Shown here: in pieces, positions 53,017 to 61,599 of the stretch
Position numbering within the stretch: the first letter of the stretch is position 1
How the letters are laid out: every line of letters starts with the position of its first letter
Source: JAXLVB01 sp046329195
Lineage (GTDB): Bacteria > Bacteroidota > Bacteroidia > Cytophagales > Spirosomataceae
NCBI GenBank assembly: GCA_046329195.1
Contig: JAXLVB010000001.1
Coordinates: 806,001-870,000 of the forward strand
Direction of reading: 5' to 3'
DNA length: 64,000 bases
The notes under the pieces: generated by a model
What the model was told of the DNA's origin: nothing
What the model saw: the letters and a program-made list of their open reading frames with translations, nothing else
Databases searched by the model: none
Made by a program: the position numbers and the translations under genes

Positions 53017-53718
53017 CTACTCCCCAGCCAGTTCTTCTATCTGGGCTTTGTATTTTTTAGCAGTTATAACTTCTGCCGATTGTGGATATTCATCCACTAC
53101 TTTTGCGTAGGTTTCTACTGCTTCTTTATACTGTTTAGCTTTTTCATAGGCCAAGCCTAATTTGATTAGGTAGCCTGGTGTAAAAAACTTATTGGGCTTA
53201 TAATCAACCGCTTTTTTGTAATTAGAGATGGCCTCTTCGGCATTATTTTTTTCCATGTAAGCGTCTCCAATAAGAGAATAGGCTCTGGCCTGAACCAATA
53301 AGTCACCCGAGCTGAAGTTACCTAAACGCTCAATGGCTTCATCGTATTTACCTTGACGAAGCAACGCTACTCCCGAATAAAAATTAGCTAAGTTGCCTGC
53401 TTGTCCCGAACCATAGTTATCAGCAATGCCCAACAAGCCTTCATTGGCACCATCGCCTTTCAAGGATTTTGCTAACGAATCGGCTTCAAATTGATTAACG
53501 GCCGGAAACATCGCCACTTGCCCTTCTTCGTTTTGAGTACTTTTGTAGTAATTATATCCTAAAAAGCCCAACACGAGAACAAGTAGCCCTCCGCCAATGC
53601 CGATAGCCAGATTTTTATTTTTTTCAAAAATCGACTGTGCTTTTCCTAATTCACCCGCAAGTCCTTCTGGGGTCTCTAAGAATTCTAATCCTGATTTTTC
53701 TTTTGCAGTTTTTGCCAT
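53017..53718 (-). CDS. TPR-containing membrane-anchored protein
   Basis: From ATG 53718 the product has 233 residues, starting MAKTAKEKSGLEFLETPEGL. One membrane helix at about 45-65 (LAIGIGGGLLVLVLGFLGYNYY) is followed by tetratricopeptide repeats such as ALLRQGKYDEAIERLGNF and AYEKAKQYKEAVETYAKVV. The layout is like YfgM or similar scaffold proteins. A frame open to 54036 has no credible start before. Partners are unknown. Confidence 0.88.
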   Translation of the reverse strand: MAKTAKEKSGLEFLETPEGLAGELGKAQSIFEKNKNLAIGIGGGLLVLVLGFLGYNYYKSTQNEEGQVAMFPAVNQFEADSLAKSLKGDGANEGLLGIADNYGSGQAGNLANFYSGVALLRQGKYDEAIERLGNFSSGDLLVQARAYSLIGDAYMEKNNAEEAISNYKKAVDYKPNKFFTPGYLIKLGLAYEKAKQYKEAVETYAKVVDEYPQSAEVITAKKYKAQIEELAGE

Positions 53719-53864
53719 AATTAGCCAACCTAAAATTTGGAGTGCAAAGTTAGGAATAATGCGCTTATGCCAAAAAAATTTGACTGAAACTTTTATGGCA
53801 ACTGCTGTGATTTTCTGCTTTTTAGGCTTGGTTGTATTCTGTTTTTTATGGGTTGGCAGTTCTT

Positions 53865-54218
53865 TTAGCTTACTTTTAAGAATTTTTCTTGGTATTCTGC
53901 TTCCGAAAAACCCACCGAAACGATTCCGTGAGAACCTTCTACGATTGGTCTTTTTATGACCGATGGGCTTTGTACCATCAATGCGATGAGTCCTTTTGCT
54001 TCGGTTGTTTTTTGAGCATCTGGAATATTTTTCCAAGTTGTACCCTTTCTATTTACCAACACTTCAAGGGTGGTTTGGGTCAACCATTCATTGATTTTTT
54101 CTGAACTAACTCCTTTCTTTTTATAGTCGTGAAACTCTACCGGAATCTGATGACCTTCAAGCCATTTTATTGCTTTTTTCACGGTATCACAGTTTGGAAT
54201 ACCATATAGTTTGTACAT
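53865..54218 (-). CDS. ArsC/Spx-like reductase family protein
   Basis: From ATG 54218 the product has 117 residues, starting MYKLYGIPNCDTVKKAI. The active-site cysteine lies in GIPNCDTVKKA, and the later RPIVEGSHG region is the usual ArsC-family C-terminal motif. It could act as a glutaredoxin-linked reductase or an Spx-like regulator (YffB type). A longer start from 54302 is possible but adds 28 residues of low support. It is monocistronic. Confidence 0.88.
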   Translation of the reverse strand: MYKLYGIPNCDTVKKAIKWLEGHQIPVEFHDYKKKGVSSEKINEWLTQTTLEVLVNRKGTTWKNIPDAQKTTEAKGLIALMVQSPSVIKRPIVEGSHGIVSVGFSEAEYQEKFLKVS

Positions 54219-54501
54219 GCGTTTGGCAGGATTTATGTTTTTGAGTGGATGCAAACCTACTTTTTTATCCTGATTTTCTAAAACCTTTCTGGCGATTTGC
54301 ATGTTAGCAGACAGGATTACCTACTTTTGTAGTCTGATTTTGCCACGAATCCCCCCTCTGGAGAGTTCGTGGCTTCCTGCATTTTTAAGAGTCTGTACCT
54401 ATTAAAACATTGCTCAATACACAAGTCTTCTGAATCTCTGATTAAACGTGTATTTACAGATGTTGTATGGTTGTAGTAATTGAATCCTCAAAAAACGAGT
54501 T

Positions 54502-57500
54502 ATGCTAATTAAAGATTTTCTGACGCTTTACAGAGAAGATCCTTTTGTTCAAACCCTAATTGCTAATCTGACGGACTCTGAGTCGTTTCATGTGCAGCTC
54601 AAAGGATTATCTGGGAGCTTAGATGCTGTGTTGGCTGCTGCCGTTTATCAATCCAACAAACAAACTTCTCTTTTCGTTTTGGATGATAAAGATGATGCTG
54701 CTTATTTTTTCAATGATTTACAAAATTTGATAGGGGAGGAGCATGTTTTGTTCTTTCCGATGTCTTATAAAAAGCCTTATCAATACGAAGAAGTGGACAA
54801 CGCCAACGTGCTGATGCGTGCAGAAGTATTAAACAAACTTAATGAAAGCTCTAATAATGGTATTTTGGTTGTTAGTTACCCCGAAGCACTTTCCGAAAAG
54901 GTAATTAACAAACGTTCGTTAGTGGCGAATACATTTTCGGTGAGGGTAGGTGAGAAGCTCGACCCTAATTTCTTGAGTGAGTTTTTGGTAGAACAGTCTT
55001 TTGAAAAAACTGACTTTGTCTATGAAGCGGGGCAGTTTTCGATGCGAGGCGGAATCATTGATGTTTTTAGTTTTGCCAATGAGTTTCCTTATCGAATTGA
55101 TTTGTTTGGCGACGAGGTAGAAAGTATCCGTACCTTCGACCCCGAAACGCAACTTTCTAAAGAGTCGGTCAGTATTATCAATATCATTCCAGATGTACAG
55201 ACCAAGCTGATTCAAGAAAGCCGTGAATCATTTCTAAATTTCTTTCCAGAATCAGCTTTACTTTGGTTTAAAGACACCGAGTTTTGTTTAGAAATCATTG
55301 AAAAATGCTTTGACAAAACAGTCCAACGCTTTCAGCAAGTACTTACCAGCAGTGGGGGTATCAAAGTAGTTAATGAACCTTCAGCGCTTTTTGAAACTCG
55401 GCGTAGCTTTTTAAATCAAATCAAAGAATTTCATACCGTAGAGTTTGGCAGGAAGTTTTATTTCAAAACCGAACAACGCTTCACTTACCCAGCTCAATCA
55501 CAGCCATCGTTTAATAAGGACTTCAAGCGATTAGTAGAAAATCTGCATGATCAACAATATCATGGGTTTACTAATATCATCGCCTCTGATTCTGTAAAGC
55601 AACTTGAGCGTCTCAACACCATTTTAGGAGAACTTGACCCACATGTTCGTTTTTTACCGCTCAATATTTCGCTTCGAGAAGGGTTTGTTGACGAACAAGC
55701 AAAAATCATGTGCTACACCGACCATCAGATTTTTGATAGGTATCATAAGTACAAGGTGCGAGATAAATTTTCTAAATCCAAAGCCCTGACCCTGAGAGAA
55801 TTAAAAGCCTTACAACCTGGCGATTATGTCACGCATATTGATTATGGAATTGGGCGCTTTGCCGGTCTTGAAAAAGTGGATGTTGGAGGAAAGCCACAAG
55901 AGGCTATTCGCTTGATTTACAGAGACAATGATGTCCTTTTTGTGAGTATTCATTCGCTTCACAAAATCGCTAAATATTCAGGAAAAGATGGTACGGCTCC
56001 TACTATGAGTAAGTTAGGCTCACAGGAATGGCAAATCAAAAAGTCGAAAGTTAAGAAACAAGTCAAAGACATTGCGGCGGAGCTGATTCAATTGTATGCC
56101 AAACGAAAAATGGCACCAGGGTATGCATTCAGTCGAGATAGTTTTTTACAGGCCGAACTGGAATCCTCATTCCTTTATGAAGATACACCTGACCAAGCCA
56201 AGTCCACGTCTGACGTTAAAGCCGATATGGAAAAGTCACATCCTATGGACCGTTTGGTTTGTGGTGATGTTGGTTTTGGCAAAACAGAAGTAGCCATTCG
56301 GGCAGCCTTCAAAGCCTGTTGTGATAATAAACAAGTGGCAGTGCTGGTACCCACTACCGTTCTTGCTATGCAGCACTACCGGACGTTTCGAGACCGTCTG
56401 GAAAAGTTTCCAGTCAAGGTTGAATACATCAGTCGTTTCAAAACAGACCAGCAAATCAAAGAAACACTCAAACGGGTAGCCGCTGGTCAAACAGATATTC
56501 TGATTGGTACCCACCGAATTGTTAGCAAAGACATCAAATTCAAAGAACTGGGGTTGCTGATTATTGATGAAGAACAAAAGTTTGGTGTAAAAACCAAAGA
56601 CCGTATCAAAGAGATGAAGGTGAATGTGGACGTTCTTACTCTCACGGCCACACCTATTCCTCGAACCTTGCACTTTTCGTTGATGGGTGCTCGTGACTTA
56701 TCAGTCATAGCCACTCCTCCTCCTAATCGACAGCCTGTTACTACCGAAATCCACAAGTTCAGCGAAGAATTCATTCGTGATGCCATCACCTACGAACTCC
56801 GAAGGGCTGGACAGGTCTTTTTTGTTCACAATCGGGTTAGTGATATCGAATCAATAGCCAATCTGATTCTGAAATTAGTCCCTGACGCTAAAGTTGGAGT
56901 AGCACATGGACAAATGGAAGGGGAGCGTCTTGAACGAGTCATGATGAAATTTATTGAGGGCGATTATGACATTTTGGTATCTACTAATATCATTGAGTCT
57001 GGTTTGGATATTCCTAATGCCAATACCATCATCATCAACTCAGCTCAAAACTTCGGGCTTTCTGACTTACACCAAATGCGGGGGAGGGTAGGGCGTTCCA
57101 ACAAAAAAGCATTTTGCTATTTTGTAGTGCCAGCATTGTCGGTTCTCTCTACCGATGCCCGTAAACGACTACAAGCACTTGAGGAGTTCTCTGACTTGGG
57201 CGATGGTTTCAAGGTAGCTATGCGAGATTTAGACATCCGTGGGGCTGGAAACTTACTGGGTGCCGAACAAAGTGGATTTATTACTGACCTTGGATTTGAA
57301 ATGTACCATAAGATATTGGATGAGGCTATTCAAGAATTAAAAGAAACGGTATTCCGAGATTTGTTTGCCGAAGAACTTGCCAATGCGGCTAATAGTCTGA
57401 AAATTGACTGCCAAATCGAAACTGACTTAGCCATTCTGATTCCAGAAAATTATGTTTCTAATATTTCCGAACGCCTTGGTTTATACAACCGTCTTGACAA

Positions 57501-57855
57501 TATCAGTAACGAAGACGAGTTACAAAGTTTCTGTTTTGAAATGGTTGACCGCTTTGGTCCAATGCCATCTGAAGTAAAAGACATGATTGAGATTGTAAAA
57601 ATCCGTTGGAAAGCCGAACAAATTGGCTTTGAAAAACTCAGTCTCAAAAACAATACATTGAAAGCTACCTTCGTTTCTCCTGAGAACGAAACGTATTATA
57701 AGTCAGATAAATTTGGCAAGGTTCTTGACTATGTAAAGACAAATCCACGTCGAGTGGCGCTTCGAGATATCAAGGGCAAGGCTATCTTGCAAATAGAAAA
57801 TGTTCAGACAATTGCTCAGTTAGACCAATTGATGGGCGACATTTTACGACCCTGA
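54502..57855 (+). CDS. mfd: Transcription-repair coupling factor
   Basis: The 1117-residue product has the UvrB-like N-terminal region, then the RNA-polymerase-interacting CarD-like domain (LKALQPGDYVTHIDYGIGRF, about 430-500). The superfamily-2 translocase follows with Walker A GDVGFGKTEVAI, DEEQ box LLIIDEEQKFGV, and LTATPIPRTL. A C-terminal TRCF domain completes it. It removes stalled RNA polymerase and recruits UvrA. Length compares well with E. coli Mfd (1148). Confidence 0.98.
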   Translation: MLIKDFLTLYREDPFVQTLIANLTDSESFHVQLKGLSGSLDAVLAAAVYQSNKQTSLFVLDDKDDAAYFFNDLQNLIGEEHVLFFPMSYKKPYQYEEVDNANVLMRAEVLNKLNESSNNGILVVSYPEALSEKVINKRSLVANTFSVRVGEKLDPNFLSEFLVEQSFEKTDFVYEAGQFSMRGGIIDVFSFANEFPYRIDLFGDEVESIRTFDPETQLSKESVSIINIIPDVQTKLIQESRESFLNFFPESALLWFKDTEFCLEIIEKCFDKTVQRFQQVLTSSGGIKVVNEPSALFETRRSFLNQIKEFHTVEFGRKFYFKTEQRFTYPAQSQPSFNKDFKRLVENLHDQQYHGFTNIIASDSVKQLERLNTILGELDPHVRFLPLNISLREGFVDEQAKIMCYTDHQIFDRYHKYKVRDKFSKSKALTLRELKALQPGDYVTHIDYGIGRFAGLEKVDVGGKPQEAIRLIYRDNDVLFVSIHSLHKIAKYSGKDGTAPTMSKLGSQEWQIKKSKVKKQVKDIAAELIQLYAKRKMAPGYAFSRDSFLQAELESSFLYEDTPDQAKSTSDVKADMEKSHPMDRLVCGDVGFGKTEVAIRAAFKACCDNKQVAVLVPTTVLAMQHYRTFRDRLEKFPVKVEYISRFKTDQQIKETLKRVAAGQTDILIGTHRIVSKDIKFKELGLLIIDEEQKFGVKTKDRIKEMKVNVDVLTLTATPIPRTLHFSLMGARDLSVIATPPPNRQPVTTEIHKFSEEFIRDAITYELRRAGQVFFVHNRVSDIESIANLILKLVPDAKVGVAHGQMEGERLERVMMKFIEGDYDILVSTNIIESGLDIPNANTIIINSAQNFGLSDLHQMRGRVGRSNKKAFCYFVVPALSVLSTDARKRLQALEEFSDLGDGFKVAMRDLDIRGAGNLLGAEQSGFITDLGFEMYHKILDEAIQELKETVFRDLFAEELANAANSLKIDCQIETDLAILIPENYVSNISERLGLYNRLDNISNEDELQSFCFEMVDRFGPMPSEVKDMIEIVKIRWKAEQIGFEKLSLKNNTLKATFVSPENETYYKSDKFGKVLDYVKTNPRRVALRDIKGKAILQIENVQTIAQLDQLMGDILRP

Positions 57856-57970
57856 CAAAACTTAGAAGTGGCTGTCTGACAATTTTTTCCGCAAAAACGT
57901 ATAACTTTGTGCGCTTTTTGCGTTATCAACCCGAAAACAACTAAATATTCGGACCAAACAAACCGACAAG

Positions 57971-59209
57971 ATGAAGTTTGCGCTAAAACCTGTAGTAGTG
58001 GCAATGGCCTTGCTGACACTGGCCTCTGCCTGTAAGTCGAAGAAGCCGAATAGCGTTAATCCTGGTAAGAGTAGTACTGCTACTGGATTAGCCTACAACA
58101 CCAAAGAAGGATTCAAGGTTTCCAAATTTAAGGGACAACCTACTGGGCCAAACTTGGTATTTATCGAAGGAGGACGTTTCACGATGGGAACGTTAGAAGA
58201 GGATGTGATGAACTCACGTGACAACTTGGAGCGTACAGTTACTGTTCAGTCTTTTTATATGGACGAAACAGAAATTGCCAACGTACACTATTTAGAGTAT
58301 TTGTACGCTATCCAAAAAGACTCTACTCAAGAGTTTTATGAGTCAGCTCTCCCGGATACATTAGTTTGGGCCAATCCTCTTTCATTCAACGACTCGTACG
58401 TTCAGCAATACCTCCGTTATCCAGGTTTTCGTATGTATCCTGTGGTAGGTGTGTCTTGGACTCAAGCCAACGACTACTCTATCTGGCGTACACAAGCCGT
58501 AAACACAGACCTTGCTAACAAGGCCGCTAACAAAGGCAAAAAAGGTAGTAAAAAATCGAAGAAAGGTGGTGCAGAAGTAGCTTCGGTCAATACCATTGCC
58601 TCGGGTAATCGTCCAGCAATCGAAACTGGCTACGTTCTTCCTGATTATCGTCTTCCAACAGAAGCGGAGTGGGAATATGCTGCCAAAGCGATGATTGGTA
58701 CTCAGTATCTTGACGAAAACCAATCGAATCAACGGATTTATCCTTGGGATGGGTCTTCGATGCGTACTCCGTACGGTCGCAAGAAAGGAACAATGCTAGC
58801 AAACTATAAGCGTGGTCGTGGTGACTTTGCTGGTATTGCTGGTAAGTCTAACGACGGCGCCATCATTACCATGGAGGTTTATTCTTATCCTGCTAACGAT
58901 TTCGGTCTTTATAATATGGCTGGTAATGTTAACGAATGGGTTATGGATATTTATCGCCCGCTTTCGTATGGTGAAGTTGGCGATTTGAACCCTGTTCGTC
59001 GTAACGGCTTCCAAGATGAAGAGAAGTTCTACGATTTCAAAGGTAACAACTCTCTTATCAGCGACCGTGCCCGTGTTTACAAGGGTGGTTCGTGGTCTGA
59101 TGTAGCTTACTGGTTATCTCCCGGAACTCGTCGTTTCTTAGATCAGGATTCTTCTACTGCTACTATTGGTTTCCGTTGTGCCATGATTCGTGCTGGCGGT
59201 AATAGATAG
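57971..59209 (+). CDS. gldJ: Gliding motility lipoprotein GldJ
   Basis: The 412-residue product has a lipoprotein signal ending LASAC, with the cysteine as the likely lipidation site. The FGE/SUMF1-type domain follows: LVFIEGGRFTMGTLEED, VSWTQANDYSIWRT, RLPTEAEWEYAAKA and GNVNEWVMD. A Lys-rich insert sits near KKGSKKSKKGGAE. The overall pattern matches GldJ, which is needed for gliding and the type IX secretion system. The related GldK is an alternative, but gldL-M-N do not follow. A TAACTTTG box at 57902-57909 precedes the start. Confidence 0.85.
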   Translation: MKFALKPVVVAMALLTLASACKSKKPNSVNPGKSSTATGLAYNTKEGFKVSKFKGQPTGPNLVFIEGGRFTMGTLEEDVMNSRDNLERTVTVQSFYMDETEIANVHYLEYLYAIQKDSTQEFYESALPDTLVWANPLSFNDSYVQQYLRYPGFRMYPVVGVSWTQANDYSIWRTQAVNTDLANKAANKGKKGSKKSKKGGAEVASVNTIASGNRPAIETGYVLPDYRLPTEAEWEYAAKAMIGTQYLDENQSNQRIYPWDGSSMRTPYGRKKGTMLANYKRGRGDFAGIAGKSNDGAIITMEVYSYPANDFGLYNMAGNVNEWVMDIYRPLSYGEVGDLNPVRRNGFQDEEKFYDFKGNNSLISDRARVYKGGSWSDVAYWLSPGTRRFLDQDSSTATIGFRCAMIRAGGNR

Positions 59210-59233
59210 ATAATTTCAAATAGACTTTTGTTC

Positions 59234-59268
59234 AATAGCCACTGTTACTCTACGTAGCGGTGGCTATT
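59234..59268. terminator. Hairpin between gldJ and comF
   Basis: Arms 59234-59242 and 59260-59268 pair perfectly (9 bp) around an 18-nt loop, between two convergent genes and overlapping the end of comF. There is no T run, so the strength is uncertain. Confidence 0.45.
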
Positions 59269-59933
59269 GTCATTATATGGATTTCTGAAGCACCTTCCAA
59301 CAGTAATTCGTTGGCACAACTTTCTAATGTAGAGCCTGTCGTTACAATATCATCAACCAAGGCTATTCGTTTGTTTCTTACTTGTTCTGGTAGATTTATA
59401 TAAAATACATCGTTGATATTCTTATAGCGTTGATACCGATCTGCTTGTTTAGTCTGACTTTCTGTTGGTCGTCCTTTCTGTAAAACATTGGCTGTCCACG
59501 GTACTCCCCAAACCTCTGACATTCCTTTTGCAATACAATCGGCTTGGTTATAGCCTCTCATACTAAGTTTTTTCTTGTGTAGAGGCACTGGCACAATCAA
59601 GTCAATGCGTTCGTGCATATTCACTTCCTTTAGTACTGTAGCGTACATTCTTCCCAACATTTCTCCAACCTCCTGTTCGCCTTTATATTTTAGGTGATGG
59701 AGCAATCGCTGAACTTTTCCACCTTTTACAAATTTTAAGTAGGCATTCACACTCTCTACTTTTACTTTTCCATAAAACTTTTGTTCGAGTTTTGCATCTG
59801 AAGTCAAGTGTGAATTAGTCAATGGCAAATCAAACCGACAATTCGTGCAAATAAGTGATTCTCCAACTTCTAAATTTGCATTACAAGCAAGGCAATACGG
59901 AGGAAAAATCAAATCCAAAACAGCCTTAAACAT
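59250..59933 (-). CDS. comF: ComF-type phosphoribosyltransferase family protein
   Basis: The 227-residue product has an N-terminal zinc ribbon (CLACNANLEVGESLICTNC), then LHHLKYKGEQEVGEMLG, VPVPLHKKKLSMRGYNQADCI and the PRPP-binding VDDIVTTGSTLESC. These are ComFC/GntX signatures. Proteins of this family take part in DNA uptake or repair. The gene is convergent with gldJ and divergent to the next gene. Confidence 0.93.
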   Translation of the reverse strand: MFKAVLDLIFPPYCLACNANLEVGESLICTNCRFDLPLTNSHLTSDAKLEQKFYGKVKVESVNAYLKFVKGGKVQRLLHHLKYKGEQEVGEMLGRMYATVLKEVNMHERIDLIVPVPLHKKKLSMRGYNQADCIAKGMSEVWGVPWTANVLQKGRPTESQTKQADRYQRYKNINDVFYINLPEQVRNKRIALVDDIVTTGSTLESCANELLLEGASEIHIMTIATAT

Positions 59934-59997
59934 CGTTTTTCGTCTTTAGGGTGAATATTATTTCCTAAATTAGCGTTTTATTAACAAACTATTGACA

Positions 59998-60348
59998 ATG
60001 AGCTTAGTCGAACAATTTAATGATTACCGAAGCCGCATGAACGAACGCATCATGTCTTCGGATAATAAAGTAATCAAACGAATTTTTAACCTCGATACCA
60101 ATACCTATGCCGAAGGTGCCTTATCCACCAAAACCAAAGAGATGTTAGGCTTGGCGTGTTCGATGGTACTGCGCTGCGACGACTGTGTAAAATATCACTT
60201 AGGTAAATGTCATGAATTAGGGGTTAGTAACGAAGAAATGGAAGAGATTTTTTCGGTAGCTACACTTATCGGCGGTACTATTGTGATACCACATCTTCGG
60301 AGAGCAATCGAATATTGGGACGAATTACGAGATGTAAATCAAGCATAA
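59998..60348 (+). CDS. Carboxymuconolactone decarboxylase/AhpD-like protein
   Basis: From ATG 59998 the product has 116 residues, starting MSLVEQFNDYRSRMNE. The AhpD-like core is LSTKTKEMLGLACSMVLRCDDCVKYHL-like with the CxxC pair in RCDDCVKYH, and GGTIVIPHLRRAIEYWDEL at the end. Proteins of this family are peroxide-related redox enzymes or small decarboxylases. A TTG at 59992 is an alternative start. It is 2 bp from the next gene. Confidence 0.9.
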   Translation: MSLVEQFNDYRSRMNERIMSSDNKVIKRIFNLDTNTYAEGALSTKTKEMLGLACSMVLRCDDCVKYHLGKCHELGVSNEEMEEIFSVATLIGGTIVIPHLRRAIEYWDELRDVNQA

Positions 60349-60350
60349 GC

Positions 60351-60704
60351 ATGGAAATTCAGTTGGAGGAAATAAACCAAAAGTGGGAAGAGCTTTTAGA
60401 CTACCTTGAAAATAGTTTAGGCAAACGCCCAGCCGATTTAAACTCCGTTTTGTTTTTGATGGGTGTTCAAGAATTAGGGAAAGGGCACCAGTTTTTCACA
60501 AAAGAACAAAAACAAGACTTAATGCACATAGCTATTTGTAAGGCTTTGAGTTTTGCAGGTTTCTATGAATTAGAAGGTGTTGATTCTGAAGGTTGGCCAA
60601 TCTGGAAATTGGTAAAAAAACTTCCTCATTTCGACTTACTTAGCCAAGAAAAGTTGCTAAAAATGTATGTCATCGAATACTTCACGACCGAAGTTTTCAG
60701 TTGA
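60351..60704 (+). CDS. Conserved hypothetical protein
   Basis: From ATG 60351 the product has 117 residues, starting MEIQLEEINQKWEELLDYL. It is mostly helical with LFLMGVQELGKGHQFFTKEQ and EGVDSEGWPIWKLVKKL. No signal or membrane segment is present. It is cotranscribed with the AhpD-like gene (2-bp gap). I recognise the pattern as widely kept in Bacteroidota but not its role. A longer frame from 60315 overlaps the previous gene. Confidence 0.75.
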   Translation: MEIQLEEINQKWEELLDYLENSLGKRPADLNSVLFLMGVQELGKGHQFFTKEQKQDLMHIAICKALSFAGFYELEGVDSEGWPIWKLVKKLPHFDLLSQEKLLKMYVIEYFTTEVFS

Positions 60705-60800
60705 GTCTCAATTTTTACAGAGAGTTAGTGCGATGTTCGTCATCTCACATTTAGCTTTCGTCTAATTTCTTTCCACGATTTTAGTTTGTACATGAAATAA

Positions 60801-61562
60801 ATGAAAATTTGTACTTATAATGTAAATGGCATTCGTTCTGCAATCAATAAAGGTTTTGTTGAGTGGCTCAAAGCCACCGGCCCTGATATGATTGCATTGC
60901 AAGAACTAAAAGCTGAAGCAAACCAGATTGATACTTCGTTGTTTGAAGACCTAGGTTATCAGCTTTATTTGTATCCAGCACAAAAAAAAGGATATAGCGG
61001 GGTAGGGGTTTTTACAAAACATAAACCCATTCATGTAGCGTATGGCTGTGGTATTACTAAGTACGATGATGAAGGTCGTGTCCTTCGAACCGATTTTGAA
61101 GACTTTTCATTGATGTCTGTTTATATGCCATCAGGCTCAAGTGGTGATATTCGGCAGTCGTTCAAGATGCAATGGTGCGCTGATTTTCAAGAATACATCA
61201 ATGATTTAAAGCGTTCCGTTCCTAACTTAATTATTTCGGGTGACTACAATATCTGTCATCAAGATATTGACATCCACAATCCGAAGAGTAACGCTAATAG
61301 TTCTGGTTTTTTACCTGAAGAACGTGAATGGATTGGCAAGTTTATTGATTCTGGATTTATAGATGCTTTTCGACATTTTAATAAAGACCCACATCACTAC
61401 ACTTGGTGGAGCTTTAGAGCTGGAGCTCGAAACAAAAATCTCGGTTGGCGAATTGACTACCACATGGTAGCTTCGCCGCTTCAAAATCGGCTGCATAGTT
61501 CAGTGATTTTACCAGAAGCAAAATATTCTGACCATTGCCCTGTTTTGGTTGAATTAACATAA
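60801..61562 (+). CDS. xth: Exodeoxyribonuclease III
   Basis: The 253-residue product is an AP-endonuclease/exonuclease of the ExoIII family. The motifs are YNVNGIRSA, LQELKAE, ISGDYNICHQDIDIHN, WRIDYHM and YSDHCPVLVELT, covering the catalytic Asp and His and the metal-binding Glu. It repairs abasic sites. The gene stands alone before the DUF4175 gene (37-bp gap). Confidence 0.96.
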   Translation: MKICTYNVNGIRSAINKGFVEWLKATGPDMIALQELKAEANQIDTSLFEDLGYQLYLYPAQKKGYSGVGVFTKHKPIHVAYGCGITKYDDEGRVLRTDFEDFSLMSVYMPSGSSGDIRQSFKMQWCADFQEYINDLKRSVPNLIISGDYNICHQDIDIHNPKSNANSSGFLPEEREWIGKFIDSGFIDAFRHFNKDPHHYTWWSFRAGARNKNLGWRIDYHMVASPLQNRLHSSVILPEAKYSDHCPVLVELT

Positions 61563-61599
61563 TTATTTAATCAGTGAACTTTCATAACTAATCACTGCC

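Noticed and set aside
53719..54036. N-terminal extension of the TPR protein
   Set aside because: The extension is Lys/Arg-rich with no family pattern, overlaps the reductase gene, and the ATG at 53718 gives a normal membrane anchor.
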